From the NCBI RefSeq assembly GCF_900606115.1, contig NZ_UWPJ01000022.1, forward strand, positions 87,292-151,291: 64,000 nt of DNA, read 5' to 3'. This DNA is from Pigmentiphaga humi (GTDB lineage Bacteria > Pseudomonadota > Gammaproteobacteria > Burkholderiales > Burkholderiaceae_B). The translations under genes and the position numbers were made by a program. Shown piece by piece: positions 38,580-48,994 of this stretch (positions within the stretch are counted from its first letter, which is position 1; each line of letters opens with the position of its first letter). Under the pieces are notes generated by a model. That model was given only the letters and a program-made list of their open reading frames with translations. It ran no database searches and was not told where the DNA came from.

Positions 38580-38595
38580 GCGAAAACCGTGCCGG
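38580..38595 (-). promoter_or_regulatory. sigma-54 (-24/-12) promoter of ytfE-norB
   Basis: On the minus strand CGGCACGGTTTTCGCT has the invariant GG and GC separated by exactly ten bases. The first base departs from TGGCAC consensus. It lies about 30 bases before the ytfE ATG and downstream of the NorR sites, as required for a NorR-dependent promoter. Confidence 0.65.
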
Positions 38596-38634
38596 TTTTT
38601 TCCCCTTTAATAACAAGGACTTGGAGAGATAAGG

Positions 38635-38689
38635 GTAAATCAGACCCGATTGTTTTGAGGTACTATCAACCTGATCAGGTAGAAATCAC
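38635..38689. promoter_or_regulatory. three NorR enhancer sites (GT-N7-AC)
   Basis: Three matches to the NorR recognition pattern lie between norR and the ytfE promoter: 38635-38645 (GTAAATCAGAC), 38660-38670 (GTACTATCAAC) and 38679-38689 (GTAGAAATCAC). Three sites is the number known to be required in E. coli norR-norVW. Sites two and three are joined by the palindrome ACCTGATCAGGT. Confidence 0.75.
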
Positions 38690-38693
38690 CCTC

Positions 38694-40241
38694 ATGGACG
38701 CTTTTCTTCTTGCCGATCTGGTGACCGAACTGTCGCCCGAAGTCCGGTTCCAGCGGCTCGTCACCAGCCTGCGCGCGCATTTCCGCTGCGGCGCCGTGGC
38801 GCTGCTGCGGCTGGAACAGGATCACCTGCTGCCGATGGCGGTCGACGGCCTGGCCCAGGACACCTTGGGCAGACGCTTCGCCATCGGCGAGCATCCCCGC
38901 TTCGTCGCCATCCTGAATCACCGGGGCGTACTGCATTTCCGCCATGACGACGCCCTCCCCGACCCGTACGACGGGCTGCTGACCGAGCGCGCCGGCGAGG
39001 CCATGCCCGTACACGATTGCATGGGCGTGGGCCTGCACGTCGAAGGCTCGCCGTGGGGCGTGCTCACGCTCGATGCGCTCGAAATCGGCGCGTTCGGCAG
39101 CCAGGCGCGGGAAGACCTGGCCCATTTCGCTCCCCTCATCGAAGCGGCCGTCCGCACCACCCGCCTCGAAGCCGAGATACGCGCACTGCGCTCGGCCCGC
39201 GGCGCCTTGCCCGCGGGCAGCATCGCCGCCCTCGACGACGACATCGTCGGCCAGAGCGATGCCATCGGCCACCTGCTGCACGAGATCGACGTCGTGGCCG
39301 ATTCCGAACTGCCCATCCTGCTGCTGGGTGAAACCGGGGTAGGCAAGGAGTTGTTCGCGCGCCGGCTGCACCGCCTGTCCCGCCGGCGGGAGCGGCCGCT
39401 GGTGCACGTCAATTGCGCCGCGCTGCCCGAGACCCTGGCCGAAAGCGAATTGTTCGGCCACGCCCGGGGCGCGTTCTCGGGCGCGGTCAGCGAACGGCCC
39501 GGCCGCTTCGATGCGGCCAACCATGGCACGCTGTTCCTGGACGAAGTCGGCGAACTGCCGCTATCGGTACAGGCCAAGCTGCTGCGCACCCTGCAGAATG
39601 GCGAGATCCAGCGCCTGGGCGCCGATCGCCCGCGCCAGGTCGATGTGCGCGTCATCGCCGCGACCAACCGCAGCCTGCGCGACCTGGTGCGCGACGGCGC
39701 ATTCCGCGCCGATCTCTACCACCGCCTGTCGGTCTACCCCGTGCCGATACCGCCGCTGCGCGAACGCGGCAACGACGTGCTGCTGCTGGCCGGCCGCTTC
39801 CTGGAAATCAACCGCACCCGCCTGGGCGTGCGCAGTCTGCGGCTGGCCCCCGAGGCCGAAGCGGCATTGCGGCGCTACCAATGGCCGGGCAATGTACGGG
39901 AACTGGAACACGTCATCAGCCGCGCGGCCATCAAGGCGGTCAGCCGCGGCGCGGACCGCAACGCGATCGTCACCCTACCTGCCGGCCTGCTCGACCTGGA
40001 CGGCGTGGCGCCCTTGGGCGCGCCCGATCCGGTGCGGCCGCTCGCCGCCAATGCCCGCGCGGCTGCCGCCGGCGTCACGCTCAAGACCGCGACCGAGGCC
40101 GGCCAGCGAGAGGCGATACGCGCGGCGCTGGACCGGCACGCGGGCAACTGGACCCGCGCCGCGCGCCAGCTGGGAGTGGACGCCAGCAATCTGCACAAGC
40201 TCGCGCGCCGCCTGGGGCTCAAGCAGGCGCGCAGCGCCTGA
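38694..40241 (+). CDS. norR: NorR, NO-responsive sigma-54 activator
   Basis: A 515-residue enhancer-binding protein. The N-terminal GAF domain (residues about 15-165) would sense NO through a mononuclear iron. The AAA+ domain has GETGVGKE near 212 and GAFSGA near 260, the sigma-54 contact loop with serine in place of the usual threonine. A C-terminal Fis-type HTH (NWTRAARQLGVDASNLHKLARRLGLK) completes it. The ATG at 38694 follows the three NorR sites. It is divergent from ytfE-norB, the classic arrangement. Confidence 0.93.
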   Translation: MDAFLLADLVTELSPEVRFQRLVTSLRAHFRCGAVALLRLEQDHLLPMAVDGLAQDTLGRRFAIGEHPRFVAILNHRGVLHFRHDDALPDPYDGLLTERAGEAMPVHDCMGVGLHVEGSPWGVLTLDALEIGAFGSQAREDLAHFAPLIEAAVRTTRLEAEIRALRSARGALPAGSIAALDDDIVGQSDAIGHLLHEIDVVADSELPILLLGETGVGKELFARRLHRLSRRRERPLVHVNCAALPETLAESELFGHARGAFSGAVSERPGRFDAANHGTLFLDEVGELPLSVQAKLLRTLQNGEIQRLGADRPRQVDVRVIAATNRSLRDLVRDGAFRADLYHRLSVYPVPIPPLRERGNDVLLLAGRFLEINRTRLGVRSLRLAPEAEAALRRYQWPGNVRELEHVISRAAIKAVSRGADRNAIVTLPAGLLDLDGVAPLGAPDPVRPLAANARAAAAGVTLKTATEAGQREAIRAALDRHAGNWTRAARQLGVDASNLHKLARRLGLKQARSA

Positions 40242-40361
40242 CCATTCTGCCGCAGTGCGTACTTGCTACACCTCCGAATTTTTCGGCCGGCGCGGCGTTC
40301 CCGCATGGTAGGCTGGCTCGGGTGTTACAGGCATAATCGCGCTTCCCGCTGTCCGACAATA

Positions 40362-42002
40362 ATGAAAGTGTCTTCTCCCGCGTCCCTGCCTGTGGCAGAC
40401 GACCGGCCCCGAACTGCGGCAGGCCGCCGCAAACCGGTGCCGATACGCGTGGGCCTGCTCGCCGTCGTACTGGCCAGCACCCTGCCGGCCACCCTGGTCG
40501 CCATCCGTGCCGTCTACGACTCCTACGAGGTGCTGCGCAACCGCGTCTATGAGTCCACCATTGTCCTGGCGCGCACCATCGCCGCCGACATCGACCGCGA
40601 GCTGGAGGGCATAGGCGCCGGGCTGCGCGTCCTGGCCAGTTCGCCCGATCTCGCGCGCGGCGACCTGAATTCGTTCTATAAACGCGCCCTGGATGCCAGC
40701 AAGCTGCAGGGCGTGGAAGGCTACGTGCTGGCCGACCTCCAGGGCAACGCCATCCTCGACACCCACCAGCGCTACCTGCCCAGCCGCTCGATCAAACGGA
40801 CCATGCCGCCGCTGCCCGAGCACCGCGACAACCTCACGACGGTCATGCGCCTGCCGGCCGACCCGGAGCACGGGGCGGCGCCGGTCGCGATCGCCGTGCC
40901 GGTGTTCCTCGACGGCGAACAGCGCTATACCTTGTACGCCGACCTGCACAACGGCCGGCTGGGGGAGATCATGCGGCGCCACGCCATTTCCAGCGGATGG
41001 ATCGTGGCCATGGCGGACACCGACTCCGTCATCGTCGGCCGCAACCGCGACGAAGGACTCTACCTCGGCCAGCAAGCCACGCCGGCGATCGCCGACATCA
41101 TGCATACGCGCCGCGAGGGCACCCTGTCCCGGGGCCGCACCAAGGACGGCATTCCCGTCCTGACAGGCTTCACGCACATCAACACCGCGCCGTGGGCGGT
41201 CATCGTCGGCGCCCCCGCCGAAGCGCTGACGGCCGCCGTGCAGCGCGACATCCTGCGGGTGTCGATCATCGGGCTGCTCACGGTCCTGCTGGGACTGGGA
41301 CTGGCCTACCTGTTCGCGCGCCGCATCGAGAAATCGGTCGGAAGCCTGCTCGAGCCCGCGCTGGCCCTGGGTTCCAGCCGGTACGCTGAAGCCGCCGGGC
41401 CGCGCTTCAAGGAAACCGCGGCCGTGGCCGACGCCCTCGAACGCGCGGCGCAATCCCTGGCCCATGCGCGCCAACTGGCCTATTACGATCCCCTGACCGA
41501 GTTGCGCAACCGCAACCTGTTCGAGGAACTGGCCAGGCTCGCCATTGCCGGCGCGCCGCGGTCGGGCGCTTCGCTGGCCCTGCTGGCCGTGGACCTCGAT
41601 CACTTCAAAGCGGTCAACGACACCCATGGCCACGCGGCGGGCGACACGGTGCTGCGCCAGGCCGCCGCGCGCATGGCCGGGGCCATCCGCAAATCCGACG
41701 TCGCCGCGCGCTACGGCGGCGACGAGTTCATGATTCTGCTCGACGGCGCCGGCCCGGCCGCCGCGAAGACGGTGGCCGACATGCTGGTGGCCGCGCTGGG
41801 CGCGCCCTATCCCGGCATCGCACCGGCGGTGAGCGCTTCCATCGGCATCGCGGTGTTTCCGCAATCCGGCACGACCTTCGAAGAACTGGTCGCCAAGGCC
41901 GATGCCGCGCTCTATGCCGCCAAGGCGCAAGGCCGCAGCCGGGCATTCTGCGACCCGGCCGCGATGCAATCCGGCGCGGCGCTCGCCGGCCGTCCGGCCT
42001 GA
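40362..42002 (+). CDS. membrane diguanylate cyclase (dCache-like sensor, GGDEF)
   Basis: A 546-residue protein with two membrane segments (RVGLLAVVLASTLPATLVAI near 30-48, and VSIIGLLTVLLGLGLAYLFA near 320) enclosing a periplasmic Cache-type sensor. The GGDEF domain is intact (RYGGDEFMILLDG, near 452), and the product-inhibition site RKSD lies five residues before it. It should make c-di-GMP, the activator of PilZ-bearing BcsA encoded downstream at 46747. The signal sensed is unknown. ATG 40362 was chosen over the longer open frame. Confidence 0.88.
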   Translation: MKVSSPASLPVADDRPRTAAGRRKPVPIRVGLLAVVLASTLPATLVAIRAVYDSYEVLRNRVYESTIVLARTIAADIDRELEGIGAGLRVLASSPDLARGDLNSFYKRALDASKLQGVEGYVLADLQGNAILDTHQRYLPSRSIKRTMPPLPEHRDNLTTVMRLPADPEHGAAPVAIAVPVFLDGEQRYTLYADLHNGRLGEIMRRHAISSGWIVAMADTDSVIVGRNRDEGLYLGQQATPAIADIMHTRREGTLSRGRTKDGIPVLTGFTHINTAPWAVIVGAPAEALTAAVQRDILRVSIIGLLTVLLGLGLAYLFARRIEKSVGSLLEPALALGSSRYAEAAGPRFKETAAVADALERAAQSLAHARQLAYYDPLTELRNRNLFEELARLAIAGAPRSGASLALLAVDLDHFKAVNDTHGHAAGDTVLRQAAARMAGAIRKSDVAARYGGDEFMILLDGAGPAAAKTVADMLVAALGAPYPGIAPAVSASIGIAVFPQSGTTFEELVAKADAALYAAKAQGRSRAFCDPAAMQSGAALAGRPA

Positions 42003-42012
42003 TACGGCGCGG

Positions 42013-42195
42013 CTAGGGCTTGCTGCGCGCTCCAGCGCCGCGATTGCGCTGGCTTTGCTGATCCTGCCCCGTGCCTATCTGCGTGGCGTGCCCATCCTTT
42101 TTGCTGCGGTTCTGCGTATCGCCGTGGGCGGCCTGGGACTGGCGAGGGGTATCGTCGGCATTGGCGCGCGGGGTCTGCGTATCTTGCGGCTTCAT
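42013..42195 (-). CDS. small hydrophilic hypothetical protein
   Basis: A 60-residue protein rich in Gln, Asp, Arg, Lys and Gly with almost no hydrophobic residues, so probably disordered. The ATG at 42195 has a good AAGGAG ribosome site, which is the main reason to call it real. It follows the DUF4142 gene by 31 bases on the same strand. It resembles small stress-type proteins in composition; no family is recognised. Confidence 0.6.
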   Translation of the reverse strand: MKPQDTQTPRANADDTPRQSQAAHGDTQNRSKKDGHATQIGTGQDQQSQRNRGAGARSKP

Positions 42196-42226
42196 GTAAT
42201 GCTCCTTATAGATCGGCCCGGGGGCG

Positions 42227-42784
42227 TCAGCGGCGCGCGCTATCCACGGATTGGCGCAGGGCTTTGGCCTGTTCGAGATGTTCCTTCAGGTGCGGCAGCG
42301 TCCCGGCGGCGAATTGCCGCACGTCCGTGTCGTGCGCGTTGGCGGACGCTTTTTCGAACAGTTCGACCGCATCCTCGTGCGCCGACACGCCGATCTCATC
42401 GGCATAGGCCTTGTCGAAGCCGTCCTTGCGCAGGCCCAGCGCCTTGAGCTTGGCCTTTTGCACCAGCGACGGCTCCGTAGGCGCCGTATAGCCCTTGCCC
42501 TGGGCCAGGGTATCCAGTTGCTGGCCGACGCGGGTATGGTCGTCGATCATTTTCTGAGCGAAGGCCTTGACCTCGGCGTTCGCGCTTTTTTCCAGGGCGA
42601 GCCTGCTGCCGGCGATCTCGGCATGGCCCGATTGCGCGGCATGCTCGAGAAAATCGCGGTCCGCGCGGTCCAGCGCCTTCACCTGCGCGCCGCCCGGCGC
42701 GGCAGGCGCCTGGGCGCCTGCCGTGCCCGCCACGCCCAGCGCCAACACGGCCCACAGGCCGCTCCTCAATAAATGCTGCCTCAT
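42227..42784 (-). CDS. DUF4142 periplasmic helical protein
   Basis: A 185-residue protein with a signal peptide (LRSGLWAVLALGVAGTAGAQA), then a ferritin-like helical bundle: DRDFLEHAAQSGHAEIAGSRLALEKSANAEVKAFAQKMIDDHTRVGQQLDTLA and LPHLKEHLEQAKAL. This is the DUF4142 pattern, of unknown function and often seen with stress genes. The ATG at 42784 has AGGAGGA upstream. Confidence 0.88.
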   Translation of the reverse strand: MRQHLLRSGLWAVLALGVAGTAGAQAPAAPGGAQVKALDRADRDFLEHAAQSGHAEIAGSRLALEKSANAEVKAFAQKMIDDHTRVGQQLDTLAQGKGYTAPTEPSLVQKAKLKALGLRKDGFDKAYADEIGVSAHEDAVELFEKASANAHDTDVRQFAAGTLPHLKEHLEQAKALRQSVDSARR

Positions 42785-42907
42785 GATGTCCTCCTGGTCT
42801 GCGGCCGCGGCCGGCCGCCGGCTACGGTCCGTCCCGTAGCGCAGCAAGGAACGCGCCCGTCGCGCGATCGGCCAGGCCCCCCTCAGGGCTCTCCCTTACC
42901 TCCCCCG

Positions 42908-42937
42908 CTTGAAAGCCCTTCGCACCATCCCTATAAT
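42908..42937 (+). promoter_or_regulatory. groESL promoter, overlapping sigma-70 and sigma-32 elements
   Basis: TTGAAA and TATAAT are 17 bases apart, a near-consensus sigma-70 promoter. The same bases read CTTGAAA with a CCCTATAAT block 14 bases on, close to the heat-shock sigma-32 pattern. The remaining upstream bases (42785-42907) show nothing else. Confidence 0.75.
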
Positions 42938-42963
42938 TAGCACTCGATTGCCGAGAGTGCTAA
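42937..42963. promoter_or_regulatory. CIRCE element (HrcA operator)
   Basis: Perfect inverted repeat TTAGCACTC, nine-base spacer, GAGTGCTAA. It overlaps the end of the -10 element and would lie at the transcription start, as expected for HrcA repression of groESL. Confidence 0.95.
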
Positions 42964-43106
42964 CAACGCCTGCCCCGCAGGCGCTGGACTCGCGGCAACA
43001 GGCTGAGGCATCCGCATCCGCGCGATCCAGGCCGAGAAACGGCTTCCAGCCTTTTTCCGAAATTTTCCGACACTCAACCGTCAACTTCGATATCAGGAGT
43101 TTGTAA

Positions 43107-43394
43107 ATGGCCCTCCGTCCCTTGCACGATCGCGTGATCGTCAAACGCCTGGACAACGAGCGTAAAACCGCTTCCGGCATCGTGATCCCCGAAAGCGCCG
43201 CCGAAAAGCCCGACCAAGGTGAAATCCTGGCCGTCGGCCCCGGCAAGAAGACTGAAGACGGCAAGGTTCTGCCGGTCGACGTCAAAGTCGGCGACAAGGT
43301 CCTGTTCGGCAAGTATGCCGGCCAGGCCGTCAAGGTCGATGGCGAAGAACTGCTCGTCATTCGCGAAGAAGAGATCCTGGCGGTGATCCAGTAA
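43107..43394 (+). CDS. groES: GroES co-chaperonin
   Basis: A 95-residue heptameric lid of the GroEL chamber. The full family sequence is present: [28 protein letters not shown] (with the mobile loop), [21 protein letters not shown] and the C-terminal EEEILAVIQ. It has a 5' leader of about 140 bases containing CIRCE, and AGGAG lies before the ATG. groEL follows after 66 bases. Confidence 0.98.
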   Translation: MALRPLHDRVIVKRLDNERKTASGIVIPESAAEKPDQGEILAVGPGKKTEDGKVLPVDVKVGDKVLFGKYAGQAVKVDGEELLVIREEEILAVIQ

Positions 43395-43430
43395 GCCGCT
43401 CGCGCGACTTCCCTGTATCGATCTCCCTAG

Positions 43431-45107
<1,677 letters not shown>

Positions 45108-45149
45108 AGCCGCTATCTGGCAAGTCCCGGCGATGCCGGGACCCCATCC

Positions 45150-45184
45150 AAAACGCGGGCGCGCATGTGCCCGCGTTTTTTTTG
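45150..45184 (+). terminator. intrinsic terminator of groESL
   Basis: AACGCGGGC and GCCCGCGTT pair around an eight-base loop, followed by eight consecutive T residues, 45 bases past the groEL stop. Confidence 0.92.
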
Positions 45185-45767
45185 CCTCGGTAGAACGGCA
45201 TGGCGCATGTCTTGCGGCCAGAACGATAAACACAGCCGTGCCTATTTCAATTATTACGAACTATTTTTTGCGGTATACGCATCACGTTCGCAACAGCGTT
45301 CTGTGGCTTGCCTGGACACATGGCGCGACCGGCCCGGACAGGGAAACGGCAGAATCGCCGGAAGATAGGGCGAATGCCGTCCGGCATCGGACGTCACGGC
45401 CTTTCGAATAAGGCTCGAATGATTTTGCGTTTTACGCAAAACAACGCTAAGTCATTGTTTTTCAAAAGCAAACAGTTGCTAGGAAACATTGCGCCGGGCG
45501 CGCCGCATGGGCAAAAATTGCCCTGCCTTCCTGCACTTCGCGTGCCCGACAACGGCAAACTCAGACGCAAGGTCATGCTTCAAGAATACGTGCCGGAAGC
45601 ACGTAGCTCCGCCTTGCCAGAATGGGCGCAGATCCCATGAGAGATCTCTCGACTTCCTAGCAGGCCCGTCAGGCAAACCCAGCCTGGGCCAGCAGCTCCA
45701 TGCACCTAGCCTCAACCGTCTCCGCCCGCGGCGCTGCCGCGGGTGCCTGTGCGCACGACGGCTGCCT
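45185..45767. promoter_or_regulatory. long AT-richer gene-free region upstream of the cellulose operon
   Basis: About 580 bases with no convincing gene. It holds an AT-rich stretch at 45240-45280 and the palindrome TTTTGCGT-TTT-ACGCAAAA at 45423-45441. It must contain the promoter of the bcs operon; the palindrome is a candidate operator. I see no clear -10/-35 pair that I would commit to. Confidence 0.5.
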
Positions 45768-46271
45768 ATGAACCTTGAGATAACACCAAGCAAACTCATG
45801 GACGCGACCTCTTCTGTCATCTCGTACCTCGCCGCCAGGCAGTGCTCCTCTCAGTGGAAAGCCTTCCTGCGGTCGACCGCCGGCGAACTGGCCGACAAGC
45901 TGGCTCCGGCGGAACTGAGCACTTTCATGCGCCGCGTCGGCAACCGCTTCGCACGCGAACTGCCGCTGCCGGCCTGCGCCACCCTGGACGAAATCCAGCT
46001 GGCCATGAGCGAAACCTGGACCCGCCTGGACTGGGGCTGGGTGGAAATCAGCGACGAGAACGACCATCTCGGCTTGTGCCACTATTGCTCGCCGCTGGCC
46101 GTCGCGCTGGGCAGCGAATCCCTGGCTTGGGGCGCGTCCTTCCTGGAAGGCGTGTATCAGCAGTGGTTCGAGCAGCTGGGCGCCAGCGCCCGCCTGCGCG
46201 TCAGCCTGATCGCGGGCGCGGTGGAGCCCAGCACCATCCAATTGCGCCTCGGGGCGCCCGTGGCGGGGTAA
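45768..46271 (+). CDS. bcsD: BcsD, cellulose synthase subunit D
   Basis: A 167-residue periplasmic crystallisation subunit. After a short N-terminus the family core appears: SSVISYLAARQCSSQWKAFLR, SETWTRLDWGWVEISDE and the C-terminal GASARLRVSLIAGAVEPSTIQLRLG. In Komagataeibacter BcsD forms octamers that align glucan chains. The start is uncertain: ATG 45768 or ATG 45798 (MDATSSVISYL), neither with a strong ribosome site. It is first gene of the operon and marks a type I bcs system. Confidence 0.88.
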   Translation: MNLEITPSKLMDATSSVISYLAARQCSSQWKAFLRSTAGELADKLAPAELSTFMRRVGNRFARELPLPACATLDEIQLAMSETWTRLDWGWVEISDENDHLGLCHYCSPLAVALGSESLAWGASFLEGVYQQWFEQLGASARLRVSLIAGAVEPSTIQLRLGAPVAG

Positions 46272-46277
46272 GCAACC

Positions 46278-46706
46278 ATGGACCCGCTCATCCCCCCCGC
46301 CCCGGACCAGCCCGACGACGAACCTCACGCCAAGCGGCGCTGGCCTTCCCTGTCGCAGCACCGCGCTCCGGCCTCGCCTGCGCCCGTCGCCGGCGAGGCA
46401 GCGAGCGCGGCCGAACCGCCCCCCACCGTCTACCTGCGGCCCAACCGCTTCGACCTGCCCGAAGAGCCTCCCGCCTCCCTGGCTCCTCCGGCATCTGCCG
46501 AACCGGCGCGGCCGAGGGCGCCTGCCGTCCCGCCTCCCGTCATACCTCCGTCGCTGATGTCGCAAGCTTCGGCACCGGCCTCGACGGCGCCACAGCCCGT
46601 GGCCCGAACAGCGGTGGCCCAGTTGTTCGCGCGGCTGGAATCCTGCGTTCCCCCTGCCTCGGCTTCTTCCATGCCGGAGCTGTTCCAGCGCCTGCTGCAA
46701 TACTGA
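46278..46706 (+). CDS. proline-rich cellulose operon protein (BcsO/BcsP-like position)
   Basis: A 142-residue protein rich in Pro and Ala with no membrane segment. A disordered middle (EPPPTVYLRPNRFDLPEEPPAS, APAVPPPVIPPS) is followed by a short helical C-terminus (TAVAQLFARLESCVPP ... MPELFQRLLQY). It lies six bases after bcsD and 40 before bcsA. Proline-rich accessory proteins occupy this place in many type I bcs operons, but I cannot assign it firmly to BcsO or BcsP. No ParA-like bcsQ is present. Confidence 0.7.
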   Translation: MDPLIPPAPDQPDDEPHAKRRWPSLSQHRAPASPAPVAGEAASAAEPPPTVYLRPNRFDLPEEPPASLAPPASAEPARPRAPAVPPPVIPPSLMSQASAPASTAPQPVARTAVAQLFARLESCVPPASASSMPELFQRLLQY

Positions 46707-46746
46707 CTGTATAGACGGCCATGATGCACACGACCCGGAGGCAGGC

Positions 46747-48969
46747 TTGAGTACGCTGCCCCCAGCCATTCCCAACGCGGACCATGCAGCGGCCGACTCC
46801 ATGGCCGACCGTCTGGCCGCCCTGCCTGTCTGGCACAACCGATACCTGCGCATCGCGCTGGCTCTCGTAGCCTGCCTGTCGCTGGCCGTGGTGGTGACCG
46901 CGCCGCTGGACGCGCTGCCTCAGTTCGCGCTGGCGGTGCTCGCGCTGGTGGCGGCGCTGCTGCTGCGCGGCGTATCCGGCCGCCTGCCCACCGTGATGCT
47001 GGTGCTGCTGTCGTCGGTGATGTCGCTGCGTTATATGTACTGGCGCATTACCTCGACCCTGGACTTCCAGAACTGGATCGACATCATTTTCGGCTACGGG
47101 CTGCTGCTGGCCGAGCTCTACGCCCTGAGCGTGCTGCTGCTGGGCTACCTGCAGACCATCTGGCCGCTGCGCCGCCTGCCGGTCGCCATGCCGGCGGACG
47201 CGAGTACCTGGCCCTCGGTGGACATCCTGTTCCCCACCTACAACGAATCGCTCGACGTGGTGAAGCAGTCGGTGCTGACGGCCGTCTCCATGGATTGGCC
47301 CGCCGACCGGCTGAACATCTATGTGCTCGACGATGGACGGCGGCCGGAATTCCAGGCTTTCTGCGCCGAGATCGGTGTGGGGTACATCGCCCGCAGCGAC
47401 AACAAGTCGGCCAAGGCCGGCAACCTCAACGCCGCGCTGGAGCTTACCAGCGGCGAATTCGTCGCGGTGTTCGACTGCGATCACATTCCCACCCGCTCCT
47501 TCCTGCAGATCTGCCTGGGCTGGTTCTTCAAGGACCCCAAGCTGGCGATGCTGCAAACGCCCCACTACTTCTTCTCGCCCGATCCCTTCGAGAAGAACCT
47601 GCATACCTTCCGTTCCGTGCCCAACGAGGGCGAACTGTTCTACGGGCTGGTGCAGGACGGCAACGACCTCTGGAACGCTTCCTTCTTCTGCGGTTCGTGC
47701 GCGGTGCTGCGCCGCGCGCCGCTGGTGGAGATCGGCGGCATCGCGGTAGAGACCGTGACCGAGGACGCCCATACCGCGCTCAAGCTCAACCGCGCCGGCT
47801 ACAACACCGCCTACCTGGCGGTGCCGCAGGCGGCTGGCCTTGCCACCGAGAACCTGTCGCGCCACATCGGCCAGCGCATACGCTGGGCGCGGGGCATGGC
47901 GCAGATATTCCGGGTCGACAATCCGCTGCTCGGCCGCGGCCTGAAGCTGAGCCAGCGCATGTGCTACCTGAACGCCATGCTGCACTTCTTCTACGGATTG
48001 CCCCGGCTGGTGTTCCTGACGGCGCCGCTGGCGTTCCTCTTCTTCGGCGCCCACGTGTTCCAGGCCTCGGCGTTGATGATCACGCTGTACGCCCTTCCCC
48101 ATATCATCCACGCCAGCCTGACCACTTCCCGCATGCAGGGCCGGTTCCGGCACTCGTTCTGGAACGAGGTGTACGAAACGGTGCTGGCCTGGTACATCCT
48201 GCGGCCGGCATTCCTGGCCATCGTCAACCCCAAGCTGGGCGGCTTCAACGTCACCGCCAAGGGCGGCGCGCTGGGCAGGAGCTGGTTCGACTGGGACATG
48301 GCCAAGCCCTATTTGATATTGCTGGGCCTGAACATCGCCGGCCTGTGCTTCGGTGCCTACGATCTGGCGTTCGCCGAGTACGACTCCGGCGGCCTGTTCA
48401 CGCTGCTGATCAACCTCGCCTGGACGGTCTACAACATCATCATCGCAAGCGCCAGCATCGCCGTGGCGCGCGAAGAGCGCCAGTACCGCTCGCAACCGCG
48501 TGTGACCTCCGAGCTCCCCGCCACGCTGCGCCTGCCGGGCGGCAAGACCATTGCCTGCCAGACCCAGGATTACTCGGCCACCGGCCTGGGCATCGCGCTG
48601 CCCGACGCAGGCAAGCGCCTGCAGGTAGGGCAGGACCTGCAGGTTTCGCTGTACCGCGGCACGGACGAACGGGTCTTCCCGGCCAAGGTGGTCTTCACTT
48701 CGCCCGACCATGTGGGCCTGCGCTTTGCGCCGCTGACACTGGAGCAGCAGGTCGCTTTGGCGGAAGTCACTTTCGCCCGCGCAGACACCTGGGCCGAAAG
48801 CTGGGGCCAAGGCACGCCGGATACGCCGCTGCGCGGCCTGCGCGACGTCACCCGGGTCGGCCTCATCGGCATGAAGCAACTCATTGCGCAAGGGGGGGAA
48901 ATCCTGCGCGCCTGGATCAAGGGTGCCAGCCAGCCGCGCGCGAACCGGCCGGCTCGCCTGGATCCCTAG
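46747..48969 (+). CDS. bcsA: BcsA, c-di-GMP-activated cellulose synthase
   Basis: A 740-residue inner-membrane GT2 synthase. Catalytic motifs are YVLDDGRRPEF, FDCDHIPTRSF, VTEDAHTALKL and QRIRWARG (QxxRW). The C-terminal PilZ domain shows RSQPR near 581-585 and DYSATG, the c-di-GMP contacts. Translation appears to start at TTG 46747, because GGAGG lies eight bases upstream and no ATG is suitably placed; the next Met is residue 19. It polymerises UDP-glucose and translocates the glucan with BcsB. Confidence 0.94.
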   Translation: MSTLPPAIPNADHAAADSMADRLAALPVWHNRYLRIALALVACLSLAVVVTAPLDALPQFALAVLALVAALLLRGVSGRLPTVMLVLLSSVMSLRYMYWRITSTLDFQNWIDIIFGYGLLLAELYALSVLLLGYLQTIWPLRRLPVAMPADASTWPSVDILFPTYNESLDVVKQSVLTAVSMDWPADRLNIYVLDDGRRPEFQAFCAEIGVGYIARSDNKSAKAGNLNAALELTSGEFVAVFDCDHIPTRSFLQICLGWFFKDPKLAMLQTPHYFFSPDPFEKNLHTFRSVPNEGELFYGLVQDGNDLWNASFFCGSCAVLRRAPLVEIGGIAVETVTEDAHTALKLNRAGYNTAYLAVPQAAGLATENLSRHIGQRIRWARGMAQIFRVDNPLLGRGLKLSQRMCYLNAMLHFFYGLPRLVFLTAPLAFLFFGAHVFQASALMITLYALPHIIHASLTTSRMQGRFRHSFWNEVYETVLAWYILRPAFLAIVNPKLGGFNVTAKGGALGRSWFDWDMAKPYLILLGLNIAGLCFGAYDLAFAEYDSGGLFTLLINLAWTVYNIIIASASIAVAREERQYRSQPRVTSELPATLRLPGGKTIACQTQDYSATGLGIALPDAGKRLQVGQDLQVSLYRGTDERVFPAKVVFTSPDHVGLRFAPLTLEQQVALAEVTFARADTWAESWGQGTPDTPLRGLRDVTRVGLIGMKQLIAQGGEILRAWIKGASQPRANRPARLDP

Positions 48970-48994
48970 ATCATTCAGCTCAGGATTAGCATCG

